Origin: Camellia lanceoleosa
Taxonomy: Eukaryota > Streptophyta > Magnoliopsida > Ericales > Theaceae
NCBI GenBank assembly: GCA_025200525.1
Contig: CM045763.1
Span: 60,591,530 to 60,655,529 of the forward strand
Direction of reading: 5' to 3'
DNA length: 64,000 nucleotides
The notes below the pieces were generated by a model. That model ran no database searches and was not told the DNA's origin. It saw nothing but the letters and a program-made list of their open reading frames with translations. The position numbers and the translations under genes were made by a program. Positions 46,774 through 59,297 of the stretch are shown piece after piece (within the stretch, counting starts at the first letter, position 1; the number at the start of each line of letters is the position of its first letter).

Positions 46774-48456
46774 ATGGTGCATAATGAAGACTTGCCACAT
46801 TTTGTTATCAATGGGCAAACCCTGGAAGGGGGCAGGAGGCGTGAAGGCTTTCCCTTTGTCTTGCCCATGGCAGAATTAGATCCCCAGCAATGGAACCCAT
46901 GGAGAGACACGCGAGAAAAACGGGGCTCAAGTCCCTGTCATTCTTAGAACGTTGATAGATAGAGGCGAAGGATAGATCCTAAGGTTCTGGAAGATCGTAT
47001 AAGGGAGCAAGATGAAGTGATAAGGAGAATGACGGCTGACATGGAGACGATGAAGCTCCAGATAAAAGGCAAAGGGATGACAGAAGAAGAGATGGGCAAA
47101 GGCAGAACAAACTCTTGCTACTTAGGGGATCGTGACAGGCAAGTCACACCATCACAGATTGAAAACAGAAGCCTCAGGACAGGCGACGCACAATCAAGGA
47201 TTTCTCCAAGTCTGAGAGAACGAGGACTAAAAGGTCTTGTATAGAAGGAAGTAGTTGTCAGCCCTCGCATACGCACCAGACGACATCAAGGCACACAAAG
47301 TTGCCTAGGTCGGTGGACTACAGTGCTAGAAGAGAGGGCTCGAAGGAGAGAAGATGCCCAGGTACGCGACCTCCAAAGGGTCTCTGCTTTGTAGCGGCTG
47401 GCTCGGATACATGGAAGTGTCGAGGTTGGAATGCCAGTATCGCGCCTTGCCTACGAACCAGCAGACAAAGCGTTATTAAGGTTACAAAGCTCACCATTCA
47501 TTCCGGCAATAGAGAACGCACCATTACCCTTGGGCTTCCACCAGCCTAAGTTCACAACCTACGAGGGGAAGTCAAACCCCTACATGCAGTTTCGTTACTT
47601 TCACCAGGTTATGGCCGTATATCGACGAAACGAGGCCCTAATTTGCATCTTGTTTCCCTCAAGCTTAGGCGACCTGGCCCTAAATTGGTTTGAGAGGTTG
47701 CCAGAAGGCAGCATAGCTTTATGGACATAATTGGCAGAGGCGTTTGTGACCAGGTTTAGAACAAACACTAAAACGCCAATGGAGATAGACCAACTGCTCT
47801 CTATCAACATGGGTGAGAAGGAAACACTGAAGTCTTACAACAACCGGTATTGGGAGACTTTTAATCAGATCGGAGACTGCCCCACAAAGCTAGCTATCGC
47901 ACAGTACAAACGTGGTTTGCCGGCAGAAAATAAATTGAGGGATTCAATGACAATGACGCCACCCCTCACGATGGAAGCCCTAATAGAAAGAGTGCATTAG
48001 CACATCAAGGTAGACGAAGATGGCACTCGAGCCAAGGCAAAGTCCAGCATAACAGCAGTGTCAAATAAAAAGCCCATGACAAAAGTTAACACGGTTCGCC
48101 AGGAGGAACGACCAAACAAAAATGGTCGAGGAAGATGACCGAACGGTGAGGACTCCCAGACAAGAAGGTTGAAAGTTTGCACTGCCATCACTACGGTGTT
48201 CAATAAACCTATCTGCCGAATTCTTAGCGACATACGCGATGAACCCTTCGTTCGGCGGCCGCCCAGGTTGGGAGAAGCACAGAGGGGCTATGATAATAGA
48301 TATCGGTGTACCTTTCACGATGAGGTAGGGCACCGAACTAAAAATTGCACGCCACTAAGGTAGCACTTGGAAGAGTTAGTGGTCGCGGCCCACTTGGATT
48401 AGTACATTGCAGGGGGAGCTCGGCCATCCTCCCAGGACTGTAATGAGCTTAATGGG
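46774..48456 (+). pseudogene. Degenerate gag of the Tat-lineage element
   Basis: One reading frame (position 1 modulo 3) can be followed from the ATG at 46774 through the whole gag with no frameshift, but with stop codons at 46945, 46960, 47242, 47392, 47728, 47998, 48136, 48361 and 48400. Recognisable parts are the capsid-like retrotrans_gag segment (about 47530-47990; FTTYEGKSNPYMQFRYFHQV to the EALIERVH end) and a zinc-knuckle-like CTFHDEVGHRTKNC (about 48307-48348). Gag packages the RNA genome in virus-like particles. Most stops are TAG. The gene is not functional. Confidence 0.8.
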
Positions 48457-49176
48457 ATGCTAGCTGAAGGACTGCCTCAAGGCATAATTAATGTAATACA
48501 TGGGATCGTCGAGCCAGAGCGAGTCTACGAGCTTAGAGGAATGATCAAGAAAGCAGGGCACCTGAAGGAAGTACTGAGTGTACAACCCACTGTGAAAAGA
48601 GGGAAGACGAAAGTGACTAACGTCATCACCTTCTCTGATAAGGACTTGGCAAGGTTGCAAAACCCCCACAATGACGTGCTAGTAGTTACACTATGCATGA
48701 AGAATTTCGATATCAAGCGGATCTTGATAGATCAAGGGAGCTCATGCGAGATAATGTACTATAAGACCTTCAAACAACTCAAGTTGGAAGACAAAGATTT
48801 AGCACCCACGACATCTCCCTTGGTCGGCTTCAACTCAATGTCGGAGGGGCCAGTTGGCAAGATAATTTTGCTGGTTAAAGTTGGAACGATGATAAAACAA
48901 GTGAAATTTTGGATATTGAAAGTCCCTTCCACTTATAACATAATCTTGGGAAGAGCATGGTTACACGCCATGCGAGCGGTAGCATCGACTTACTATCAGG
49001 TGATGCGGTTCCTTAACGAAGCTGGAATAATTGAAGAGGTTTTAGGAGACCAAATCATGTCCAAGCAATGCTTTGTGACAATAAACGGTAGCTGAGCTGC
49101 CAAAAGGTTAGTACAAATGGTAGAGGAACTAGAAAGCAACGAGTTGTTTGTAGATGTCGGCAAGGCAGCCGAATAG
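48457..49176 (+). pseudogene. Retropepsin-like protease region
   Basis: Same frame as gag. IDQGSS (about 48727-48744) is the DxGSS active-site motif of the aspartic protease; the Gln variant is, as I recall, common in some plant Tat elements. It is followed by the ILGRAWL flap/hinge segment (about 48943-48963). The open stretch is 212 residues, ended by TGA at 49093 and TAG at 49174. In this lineage the protease cleaves the gag-pol polyprotein. Confidence 0.8.
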
Positions 49177-50590
49177 AAGGCAGTAGAAGATCTGGTGGAT
49201 GTGAAGATAAACGAGAAAAATCTAAAGAAGTTCTTTTTGCTTGGCTCGTCTCTGTCCAACACCGAGAGAATAGAGATCATGGAGTTCTTGATCTCTAACA
49301 TTGAGGTGTTTTCCTAGACACCGTATGATATGCCAAGCATTGATCCAACTTTCATCTACCATCAACTTAATGTCCACCAAACTGCCAAACCAATTATACA
49401 ACGAACACGCCAATTGACACTCTACCACGCCGAGATAGTGGCTGAGGAAGTGGGAAACCTGCTGGAAGCGGGGACAATCAGAGAGGTCCACTATCCTAAG
49501 TAAATCTCCAACACCGTGGTGGTGCCAAAGAAGAATAGCAAATGGCGCATATGTGTAGATTACAAGATGGTCAACAAAGCATGCCCAAAAGACAGTTTCC
49601 TCTTACCTCGGATAAACCAACTGGTGGACCTAACTGCAGGTCACCATGGACTTATCTTTCTTAATGCATATCGTGGATACCATCAGATCGCTATATATGA
49701 ATCGGACTAGGAGGTTACATTCTTTACAAAACCAAGGAGATTGTATTGTTATAAGGTCATGCCCTTTGGCCTAAAAAATGCAAGGGCAATGTTCTAGCGA
49801 ACGATCACCAAAATGTTCGAGCCATTGTTAGGAAAAATAACGGAAGTATACATAGACGACATGGTGGTCAAGAGTAAGAACAAAGAAAACCATCTCAATC
49901 ACCCAGCTGAGATGTTTCACATTTTGAAGGCCCACAATCTGCGATTGAACACATCTAAATGCGTGTTTGGCGTAGGGTTAGGTAAATTTCTTGGCTTTCT
50001 GGTGACCAACTAGGGTATAGAAGCCAATCCTTCTCAGATCAAATCCATTCAAGATCTCGAGAGGCCCAACACAGTCAAGGAAGTACAACATCTCATTGGC
50101 TTAGCAGCCACGCTAAACTGATTGATAAGTCAGTCGTTAAACAGATGTCAACCGTTCTTTCAAGTACTGAAGGCCAAATTTGAATGGGATGACGAGTGCG
50201 ATCGCGCTCTGGAAAGCTTGAAAGAGTACATTGGTAACCCCAGTACCAAGAGGGGAACTTTTCCTATACTTAGCAGTTTCCCAGCATGTAGTTAGTGTAG
50301 TGTTGGTATGAGCCGAGGGAATACAACATCTGCCTATCTTTTATGTTAGCAAGACATTGCTGGGCGTCGAAATGAGGTACCTGCCGTTGGAGAAGTTGGC
50401 TTTAGTTTTGATGATGGCTTTAAGAAAATTGTTGCACTACTTCCATGCCCATACCGTGACCGTCTTAATAGCCTTTTCGTTAAAAGCCTTGTTTGAAAGG
50501 GCATATTTTTCTAGGCGAATTTTGAAGTGGGCCATGGAGTTAGGACAATTCAACATTATGGTTAGACCAAGAAATAAGATAAAATAAAAG
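49177..50590 (+). pseudogene. Reverse transcriptase and first RNase H region
   Basis: Still in the gag frame as far as about 50250. WRICVDYKMVNKACPKD, MPFGLKNARAMF and the catalytic YIDD box (49849-49860) identify a Ty3/gypsy RT. The first catalytic Asp of motif A is Asn here (FLNAY, codon 49663-49665). Stops fall at 49315, 49501, 49708, 49795, 50011 and 50119. A frameshift near 50253 moves the frame to ELFLYLAVS and then the RNase H/connection stretch (LPLEKLALVLMMALRKL..., 50357-50587), which is itself stopped. Inactive. Confidence 0.85.
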
Positions 50591-50929
50591 TCCAAGCTTT
50601 AGCAGACTTCATGACCGAGTTTGCTCCAGGAAGTCATCATGTTTTCCCGATCGACTTAACCAAGGAAACTAGGCTAAAAGGAGAAAATGCCGCAGGGATA
50701 GCGCAGCCCCCACAGCAAGTCTCTCAACTGCATAGCGACCTATTCAGCCTTGCAGAAAGAGAAGAAGGAGTAGATTGCACTGCTACAGCCAAGGCTCAAA
50801 GTGAAATCCTAAGATAGTCAGGCAGTAAGGATCAGATCTTGACGACAGACAACAACTTAGAAGAAGACCTTGATCCTAAGGCGTCATCAGATCCCTCTAC
50901 TTGCTAGAAGCTATTCATGGGCGAGATGT

Positions 50930-51416
50930 GAAAGCTCTTTGTGGATAGGACATCCAACAGAAACACGGTGCAGGGCTTGGGATAGTCCTCATCTCACTAG
51001 ATGGATTGACCATTGAACATACGATCAACCTCGATTTTCTAGCATCTAATAATGAGGTGGAGTACGAAGCATTGTTAGCCGGTTTGAAGTCAGCCTGTCG
51101 AATAGAGGCCACTGAACTGATGGTGTACAGTAACTCCCAACTGGTGGTCAACCAAATATTGGGTGACTATGAAGCAAAGGATAATAGAATGGCCAAGTAC
51201 CAAGAGTTGGTCAGAAGGGAAATCATGAAGTTTGAAGTGGTGAGGATAGAGCAAATCAGTCGAGAAGAAAATAGCAAGGCAGATGAACTGGTTGGTTTTG
51301 CGTCAATGGCAGACACATCTGTCCCACACCCATTGTTAATGGACTACTTACCAAGACCAAGTATTGAAGAACTTGAAGCTACTGAAGTATGCTGTGCCGA
51401 GCGAGATCCCTCCTAG
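50930..51416 (+). pseudogene. Second (archaeal-type) RNase H domain, Tat hallmark
   Basis: FVDRTSN (about 50938-50958) and, after a one-base deletion near 50980, [20 protein letters not shown] with [20 protein letters not shown] and [15 protein letters not shown] correspond to the extra RNase H found between RT and integrase in Tat/Ogre elements. The DGSS-type Asp is present, but the DSQ Asp reads NSQ. Its presence places the element in the Tat lineage rather than in the chromoviruses. Confidence 0.8.
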
Positions 51417-51554
51417 ATGGACCCCATAGTGGTGTTCTTAAAAGATGGCATCTTGCCAGAAGACAAGAAGGAGGCCAACAAAATTAGAGCGAAGTCACAA
51501 TGATTTTGGCTCTCCCCATCACTAGCATTGTACTAAAAGTCCTTCACAAGACCA

Positions 51555-52653
51555 TACTTGAAGTGTGTCCATCCTAGCAAGGTCGAGGCATTCTTGTTCG
51601 AAATTTACGAAGGCATTTGTGGAAGCCACCAAAGGGGGAGATCGCTGGCCTACTGAGCTATTTTACAAGGGTATTGGTGGCCATACATGCAAGCAGACAC
51701 TAAGAAATATGTCAAAAAATGTGAGAAATGTCAGAAGTTCGCGCATCAAATCCATCTGCCAACAAGAGAGCTCCTACCTTTGACCAGCCCTTGGCCTTTT
51801 GCAATGTGGGGCTTAAACATAGTAGGACCACTCCCAACTACGCCGGGCAACATAAAGTTCTTTATTGTGGTAATAGACTACTTCACCAAATGGGTGGAAG
51901 CAGAGGCACTCACTTCCATCAAAGAGAAAGACGTCAAGAAGTTTGTTTGGCAGAACATCATAACTCGATTTAGAATTCCCGAGGTCTTGATATCTGACAA
52001 CGACACTCAATTTGATGGACGAATCTTTAGGGGTTTTTGCGAAGAGCACAAGATCGAATTCTACAACTCTAAGCTGGCATACCCCCAAGCTAATGGCCAG
52101 ACCGAGGCCTCCAACAAAGTAGTCTTAGAAGGTCTGAAAAAGAGGCTGGAAAAGGCAAAAGGAAAATGGGCAGAAGAACTCCCCCACGTCTTATGGGCTT
52201 ACCGAACTACACCTAGGCGGTCGACTTGCGAAATACCTTTTGTTTTAGCCTATTGAATAAAGGCAGTAATCCCCTTAGAAGTTGGCCTCCCCATTATTAA
52301 AAGCAAAAATTTTGATCCTGATGTAAACGGAAAGGTCATAGCCTTGGAGCTAGATCTAGCTGATGAACGGAGAGAGAGGGCATTGGTCTACGTCGCCTCG
52401 TATTAACAAGAATTGTCTAGAAAATACAGCAAGATGGTACATCCAAGGAAATTCAAGATTAGAGATTGGGTGTTGCGCAAAGTAATGGGAAACACTATGG
52501 TTCCTGGAGATGGCAAATTGGGACCCAACTGGGAAGGACCATACAGAGTGATCGGTTTGGCAGAAAAATGAGCATACCACCTCAAAGACGTGGACGGTCG
52601 AGCTATTCCAAGGCCATGGAACACGGCCAATCTCAAAGTATTTTATTTTTAGT
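51555..52653 (+). pseudogene. Integrase and pol C-terminus
   Basis: A degraded zinc-binding end (YEGICGSH ... CEKCQ, with Tyr where the first His belongs), then a core of about 190 open residues (51687-52256). The first catalytic Asp is Asn (GLNIVGPLP, codon 51816-51818). The second, in ISDNDTQF, and the Glu in ANGQTEASN remain. The C-terminal part (KFKIRDWVLRKV, NWEGPYRV) continues to about 52653 with stops at 52254, 52404 and 52569. No chromodomain, as expected for Tat. Not functional. Confidence 0.85.
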
Positions 52654-52789
52654 TCTTTCAAAACTTGTAATTTTTCTTTTTGACATTCAATAAAACAAGT
52701 AGACATTTTTTTTCGTATAATTTCGTTTAGTACTCGTATTCCTCTGTTTGTAAAATTGTTTGTACTTTTTGCCCGACTGGGGGGCAATG

Positions 52790-53515
52790 TAGGTTGGCAT
52801 GTTTGACCAACAAAATTTTTTGCACTCTTTGGTCGAGATAAGGTCTAGGTTAAAGAAGGTTGGCAGGTTTGAAAAATGAAACTTTTTGCACTCTTTAGCC
52901 GAGATAAGGATCTAGGTTAAAGAAGGTTGGCAGGTTTGACCAACACAAATTTTTGCATTCTTTGGTCGAGATAAGGATCTAGGCTAAAGAAGGTTGGCAA
53001 GTTTGACCAATACAAATTTTTGCATTCTTTGGCCGAGATAAAGATCTAGGCTAAAAAAGGTTGGCAGGTTTGACCAACATAAGTTTTTGCACTCTTTAGT
53101 CGAGACAAGGATCTACGCTAAAGAAGGTTGGCAGGTTTGACCAATGAAACTTTTTGCACTCTTTAGCCGAGATAAGGATCTAAGCTAACGAAGGTTGACA
53201 AGTTTGACCAATACAAATTTTTGTATTCTTTGGCCGAGATAAGGATCTAGGCTAAAAAAGGTTGGTAGGTTTGACCAACACAACTTTTTACACTCTTTAG
53301 CCGCGATAAGGATCTAGGCTAAAGAAGATTGACAAGTTTGACCAACACAAATTTTGACATTCTTTGGCCAAGATAAGGATCTAGACTAAAGAAGATTGGC
53401 AGGTTTGACCAATACAACTTTTTTTACTCTTTAGCCGAGTTAAGGATCTAAGCTAAAGTAGATTAGCAAGTTTGACCAACACACTTTTTGCACTCTTTAG
53501 CTGAAATAAGGATCT
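52790..53515 (+). repeat. 67-bp tandem array after pol (about 11 units)
   Basis: Units of 66-67 bases, each with GAGATAAGGATCTAGGCTAA, AAGGTTGGCAGGTTTGACCA and TTTTTGCACTCTTTAGCC, run until the array is cut at 53515 by the next LTR. Tandem repeats in the untranslated region between pol and the 3' LTR are a known trait of Tat/Ogre elements. Two sub-types alternate in places (TTTGGCCGAG with CAATACAAAT, and TTTAGCCGAG with CAACACAACT/ATGAAACT). Confidence 0.85.
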
Positions 53516-56500
53516 TGTAGACACCCCATTTTTGACCGCCCTTAAGACTTGGGCACTACTAATGGTTTACTCGGTGATGAAGGTGCGCAGGGCAAAGGTT
53601 CAGTTTCTTCGGCAAGGAGAGAGTCAAATCTCAACTTCATACCCCTTTTGGACCAAAACAATCTTGATCAAAAGATTTTAGACCTTGAAACCCTCTCTTT
53701 CAAAATGTTTTGAAAATAAAGTTCCTACGATGTTCCGATGCTCGCATTTTGTTAAATGTTGCGCTTTTCGGTAAATCGAGCAAGGACAAAGTAGAAATGA
53801 ATGAAAGAGAGATGAAATCTTTGAAAAATATTTCAAAACACTTTGTTCAGGGGTTTGGAGTTGAAGAAAAGAGGAAAGGAGAGAAGAAAACTAGTTTGGA
53901 AGAAGTTCGGCATGAATTCGAGTAGGACCAAAACTGCGCGGCTTCACCAAAACAGGCATAAATTTTTCCACAGTTGCAATTTTGATGCAAGGCTGGTGCG
54001 ATTGGAAAGATAACTTCCGGGGCTTCAATTTTGATGCAATAATAACCTAAAAAAGAGTTCATATGAAGGAGTTATGTCCATTTTAAGTTGGACCTGAAAA
54101 GCAGAATTTTCCTACCGACCAAGAAAACTAGCTGGCCGACCAGAAAAGGTGGCTGGCCGACCACTTTCTCCTGAAAAAGTGGTTGGCTGACCAGAAAAGT
54201 GGTCTACAAGTCCCAAACTTAGATATTTATCTTCCAGCTGTCTTCCACAACCTCCAGCTGTCCCATAGACAGATATTTTCGAGCCAACTCTCATTTTTGC
54301 TATATATGAGGCTATATCTCTCATTTTCAAGGGACAATCTTCTTGGAGAAGCTTGGGAGCTTCTCACTCTAAAAAGTCTCTCTCTCTCTCTCTACAACTT
54401 CTAGGGCTGAATCTCTGCCCCTCTCTCTATATACTCCACTCCCTTGCCCATTTTGAGCATAGAAGTGCTTAAAAGTGAAGAAATGCTTCTAGTTTGCCTA
54501 GGCATCCTTCATCAAAGTTAACCACCATTGGCCTGAGGTTCTTTGAGGATCATTTTGAGTTTCAAAAGCTAGTCTTGGCTCAGATTTTCGGCTGGTTTTG
54601 CAGTGCTTCAAGGGTAACGCACTTTTTTCCTCTTTTAAGTTTTATTTTGATCCATCTCTTAGCCTTATTTGCATGCATATTTGAGCTTTGTTGTCAACTA
54701 AAAGAAGTCTTGTTTTGAGGTCCTTTACATGTTCGTTTAAGGTCATTTTTCTGTTGGGGGTCATCTACCCCCTTGCATGCTTGTTTTCACCTTGTTTTGA
54801 GCCATGCACCTAGACCTTTGCATTGAGCTTTGTTTGCCCTTTTGACCACTGAAATTCAGTGGATTTTTAGTGGTTATTATGTATTTTTGAGAGCCAAAAT
54901 CAGGGAGGGGTGACCCTCTCACCCCTTGTTTTATTTTCTAGCATATATGGCCTAACAAGGGAGCCCATGTGTGCATGCTTCCAAGCCATATTTCAAGCCA
55001 TTTTTGGTGAGTTTTGGGTCCTGCATGAGCTCTGTCCAAAGCTATTTTTGCCATATTAGGCGTCCCTCTTGCATGTGTAGAATAACCCTCTTCATAGCAT
55101 ATCAAAGGAGCCTATACTTGCATGCTTCCTAGCCTCATTTCAGGCCCTTTTCAGTGAGTTTTAAGGCTTGCATAACCTCTTTCCAGAGGTGGTTTTGTCA
55201 TATTAGGTGTCCCTCTTGCATGTGTAGAACAACCTTCTTCATGGCCTATCAAAGGAGCATCTCATTTTTGCATGCATAGACCATGTTTCAGTGAGTTTTT
55301 AGGCTTTATTTGTTATGTCATACCTCTGAATTTTTCTGGTTTAGTGGCCTCTTGAATGCTTAATATATTTGTAATGTGAGCCCTCTTCACTAGCTTGTAT
55401 TGCATGTTGTTTTGGCCCTTGATTCTAGCACTTTTTGGCCATGCCTTAACCTGATTTTTTGCATGTTTTGGACTGTCTTAGCTCTATTTTTGTGCCTCAT
55501 GGTCGAATGATGCATGCTATGCATGGTTGTAGTTCAATATCCATGCCTAGCCTTGAGTTTTGTAGCCTCTTGCATGCTTGAATAGAGGTGTTTACATGTC
55601 ATGGCATCATTATGCGTGTTATTTCAGACCTCATACTTGTGCCATGTTCCCATGTTTTCCACTCCTTAAGTGCATTTGAGTGTTGTGCTTGTTTGCCTCA
55701 TTTTCGGACCATTGCATGAGTTTCATTTCCATGCCTTTTGAGCCACCATTTTAGTCCATATTTGCTACTATTTTGGTCTGCATAGGGACTATTTGGGGAT
55801 GGTTTGGTCATTTGAGCATCGCTTTGCATACCTCTAATGTAATCCACTTCACTAGTTTCGGTATTTGGGCCACCTAGCATGCATTATGTGAGATGTTTGC
55901 ATGATTCGGGACCCTTTTGTATGTCATTTCAGAGCTGAAAAATGTGTTGTTGTATGCTATATTACATGCTTGCCATGCCTTGGTAGAGTTGCACTTGGTG
56001 CCTTAGTTTTGGTCCCATGCATTTGGGCATGTTTGCATGAGTGTTGTTGCTTCGTTTCATTATGTTTGGCCACTAATTTGAGTGTGGTTGAGGTCCACTC
56101 ATATTGGTTTAAGTCCATCTTGCATTGTGTATGCCATATTATGTCATGTGCATTGAGTATGCCATTGATAGTTCATAGCATTGCGCATACTAGTTGCACT
56201 TTTGCATATCACTCCTTGCATGTTTGCGTGTCTTAGTTGCATTTCGTTTAGGATTGCATGGTAGTTGTTGCATTGTGTTTGCATGCCATGCCATTCTAGT
56301 TGTTGCATAGTGTTTGGAGTAGGGTTTAGTCCAAACACGGGAAACGAGGGACGTTTCGTACTCAAAGTGACGAAACGTGCTTCAATTCCCGGTCGCTGAC
56401 ACTCTTGACTATCCGTGATAGAGTTGTTGGCTTTAGGTGTCCATTTGTGCATTCATTTCACATTGAGTCGTGCAATTCGACTCCTCGGCCATCATGCATC

Positions 56501-58009
56501 GAGATGCGTGATTGGTGGCACGGCGATCGAGGACTACACTCCCTAGAGCTCATGCAATGACGGGGAGAGTGGTTGTGCATACATATGTTGAAAATACTGT
56601 GACATGCCCCTTTCTTGCTCTCTGTTGCAGCAAACCGAAGCCGGCTGACAGAAAAGCGGTCGTAGTATCCTATAAGTTCCCATGGGTTAGTCTGATGCTC
56701 CGGGGTCAATTGTAAACAGAGACAAATCGGGACATCGCGATGGATTTCCCGACAAGGCGACTCGAGCATGCATGCATCTTTCATCATTCCGAACAGAGCT
56801 GAGGCAGTCTACTTCATGTAGCATTGCATGCTAGTTTACTCGCTTTCTTAGTTAATTTGTTAATTAACTAGTTTTGTGTAATAATTAGTTATTCATTTTG
56901 GTTGTGTAATATTTATTCGGACCCTCTGCGAGAGGGCAATATTGTAATAAGTGTGCGTGTGTGATGCATGTCTTCCAACCCCACGTCTTTCTCCCTTTTA
57001 TTTACTAGCTTATAATGGTTAGTTTTAGGGCACGTTTCAAATCAGCATCTATATGTTTGCATGTTTGCATTCATTCATTTGTATTGCATGCACCGGGCTC
57101 GGCGCATCATACTAACTGCATTGTATTTCAATTCCAAGTTGAATACATGTTATTTGTTGCATTCCATATGCCATGTTTAGAATAGCCGAGCCTATCTTAA
57201 TTGCATTTTTGCATGTGTTGCATTAGGCATTTCAGCATAGTTAGAATTCATGTATCTTTTCTAATTAGCTTCTTTCTTTGGCTTGGAGTACTCGGTAAGT
57301 ACTTATGCTTTAGCATCCTTGCATGCGTGTGAGTGACTGCCATGATAGCATGCTTACTATGAGGCTATGTGCTTATGTGATATAACTGCCTAAATGCCTG
57401 TGGGTGAAGGTTGGGTTGTTTGAATTGGAATAATTCGTCGAAACCCGTGTTTTAGCCTACTTACAACTAGCAAAATTCAATCCATTTTCAAAACAAACGG
57501 ATATGCGATCCTTTGTTCCAACTTAGGCAATCCAGTCTATACTTGTATGCTGTGCGCATCACATAGTAATTCTAGGCTAATAAACCGGAATACGAGTATA
57601 TAATGTTTTCAAAACTTGATATCATGGTTAGTAGAGGCCGATCTTTGATCAGGCGAGCGGGGGTGCTCACGAAGTGACCTTCCCCAATTGTACCCAAGTT
57701 CCCGAGCCGAGGCAACTTTGGTGATGACAGACACATGGCCTTAGGCAACGAGTTAGGGTTTCCTAAATTCCCCAAAAATAAATATTTAGGTGACGACTCT
57801 GTATTTGGCAAAGCAGTCCATGTTTGGCACTTCTTTCTAAAAATCTGTTTTTCAAAAATGATTTGCCGGATTTGGACTCTTTGATGATTCATCGGTCTTG
57901 CATTGCACTCTGCGAGATTAGATACAGGACCGTGACATTGAGTCTTGAACTGAAGTGAGCCCAATGAACAAAACGGGATTCACTCCCGGGACGTTCGGGG
58001 ACGTCTACA
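53516..58009 (+). mobile_element. 4.5 kb LTR of Ogre-like element A
   Basis: Bounded by TGTAGACACCCC and GACGTCTACA, whose outer 7 bases are exact inverse copies (TGTAGAC / GTCTACA). Preceded by GATCT (53511-53515) in the 67-bp array. TATA-like TATATATGAG at 54301 precedes a CT run (about 54375-54392). A very long LTR followed by a TGGCGACTC primer-binding site is characteristic of Ogre. Short frames inside are not coding. The region 54740-57320 is unusually rich in TGCATG/GCATGC. Confidence 0.8.
54301..54307 (+). promoter_or_regulatory. Possible LTR TATA box, Ogre A
   Basis: TATATAT about 785 bases into the LTR, followed some 75 bases later by a CT microsatellite. Element B has a TATATATA at the comparable place (59894). 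Confidence 0.4.
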
Positions 58010-58014
58010 GTTTC

Positions 58015-58032
58015 TGGCGACTCCGCTGGGGA
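58015..58032 (+). other. Ogre primer-binding site (tRNA-Arg type)
   Basis: TGGCGACTCCGCTGGGGA lies 5 bases after the LTR end at 58009. To my knowledge this is the tRNA-Arg-type site of Ogre retrotransposons. Confidence 0.7.
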
Positions 58033-59297
58033 GTTAGAGAACTTGACTCGAACTCATGATATCTTGTTTTGTTTGCACTTATGTGTTTCTTTGCATTGCA
58101 TGCGCATTGGTGCGCCTAGGACACCGTGTTTGCTATCTGCTATTCCTGAACGGTTTGCCGAAGGCTCGCTTTGAGAAGCGTGCCATAAGGCTGACCGGTT
58201 ATGGGCTCTGCCACGATGGGAACATAAACCCCGATTTTTACTGGGGCACCATTTTTGACCATTCGACCTAGTGCATATTCGGAATCCATAGTGACTAGCC
58301 CAAGCTAGGACATGTTGTTTACCCGATTGTAGGTTGTTTGAAACCGCTGTGTGCATAGTGAAACCCTAGTTCCTGACAAAGTAGGACAGGGAAACCCTAC
58401 CCTAACATAGGGGTGTTTTGGCTCTCATTTGCTTGCTATGTGCTTTTAGAGTGCGTCTCTACAAGAATGCATGTATCCATTTGCAAATCTGGGTATCAGG
58501 CCTACGGGCATCAATATTTGGAAGAATCAGCTTTACCTGAGGGTATCAGTTTACAGGCAGAATTTTGGGCAGAATTCTGTAGGGAGGCACCATCATTCAG
58601 CTTTGCTCATATTGGTTATGGTGAAATCAGGCTGAGATGCTGTCTGTTTTCTTTTTTGCAAGGTAGTCTAGAAACCATAGCTTCAGAAGGCTCCAATATC
58701 CCCCGGGTGCATTGGATTTGTGTTGATAGACTTTGTCAGGTCAGAGATTCAGTTCAAGGGCAACCAGTTTTCCTTTGCCAGTGGTAAGGCGAAGAAGGGC
58801 CAGACAGGGTTCATTAGTTCATCTAATCCGATAGTCACCAGTCACATCATCAGCAGACCCGTGACAAGACAGGGTTCGGAAGAATTTGTGGCCGAGATAT
58901 TAGCGTTAAATCAGGGAACTGCCATGCAGGATGAGACCAATGCTGAAACACAACGCCCATCTAGCGCATCTACCACACATCCAGCCTCGGGACCCCAGCC
59001 GAACTTTGATCCACTTCCGCCAGCTGAAGATTTGCATGATTCGGATCCCCAAGAAGGGTTGGCTCAAGCTCGAGTTTCCACACCCCTGGTGCAGCCTACT
59101 AAGAGGCTTCAACCCTTTCATGTTAATGAGTTCAATGCGACTGCAGTGAAAATTGCGAATCTTGAGAAGCAATTCAAAAAGGCACAGCGCCTTAACTCCA
59201 TTCCCGACATTGAGGATGGATACACCAAGGCTGCCATACGGCTCCCAGACAGATTCAAAATGCCACATATTGACCATTTCGACGGGTCTGGAGATCC
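58033..59297 (+). pseudogene. Leader and truncated gag of Ogre A
   Basis: The leader (to about 58400) is followed by coding-like sequence. It begins in the frame 58413-58787 and continues after a frame change in 58720-59290, with ATALKI-like ATAVKIANLEKQFKKAQRL, NSIPDIEDGYTKAAIRLPDR and FKMPHIDHFDGSGDP, which match the beginning of the capsid region in Ogre gag. At 59298 the LTR of element B interrupts it, so the capsid core and all of pol are displaced to the right of the window. The last residues of the open frame (VDTPFLTV...) belong to the inserted LTR, not to gag. Confidence 0.75.

Noticed and set aside
55901..56236. 111-residue Cys/His-rich frame within the Ogre LTR
   Set aside because: It arises from repeated TGCATG/TTGCAT words in an LTR; no zinc-finger spacing and no conservation with the other LTR.
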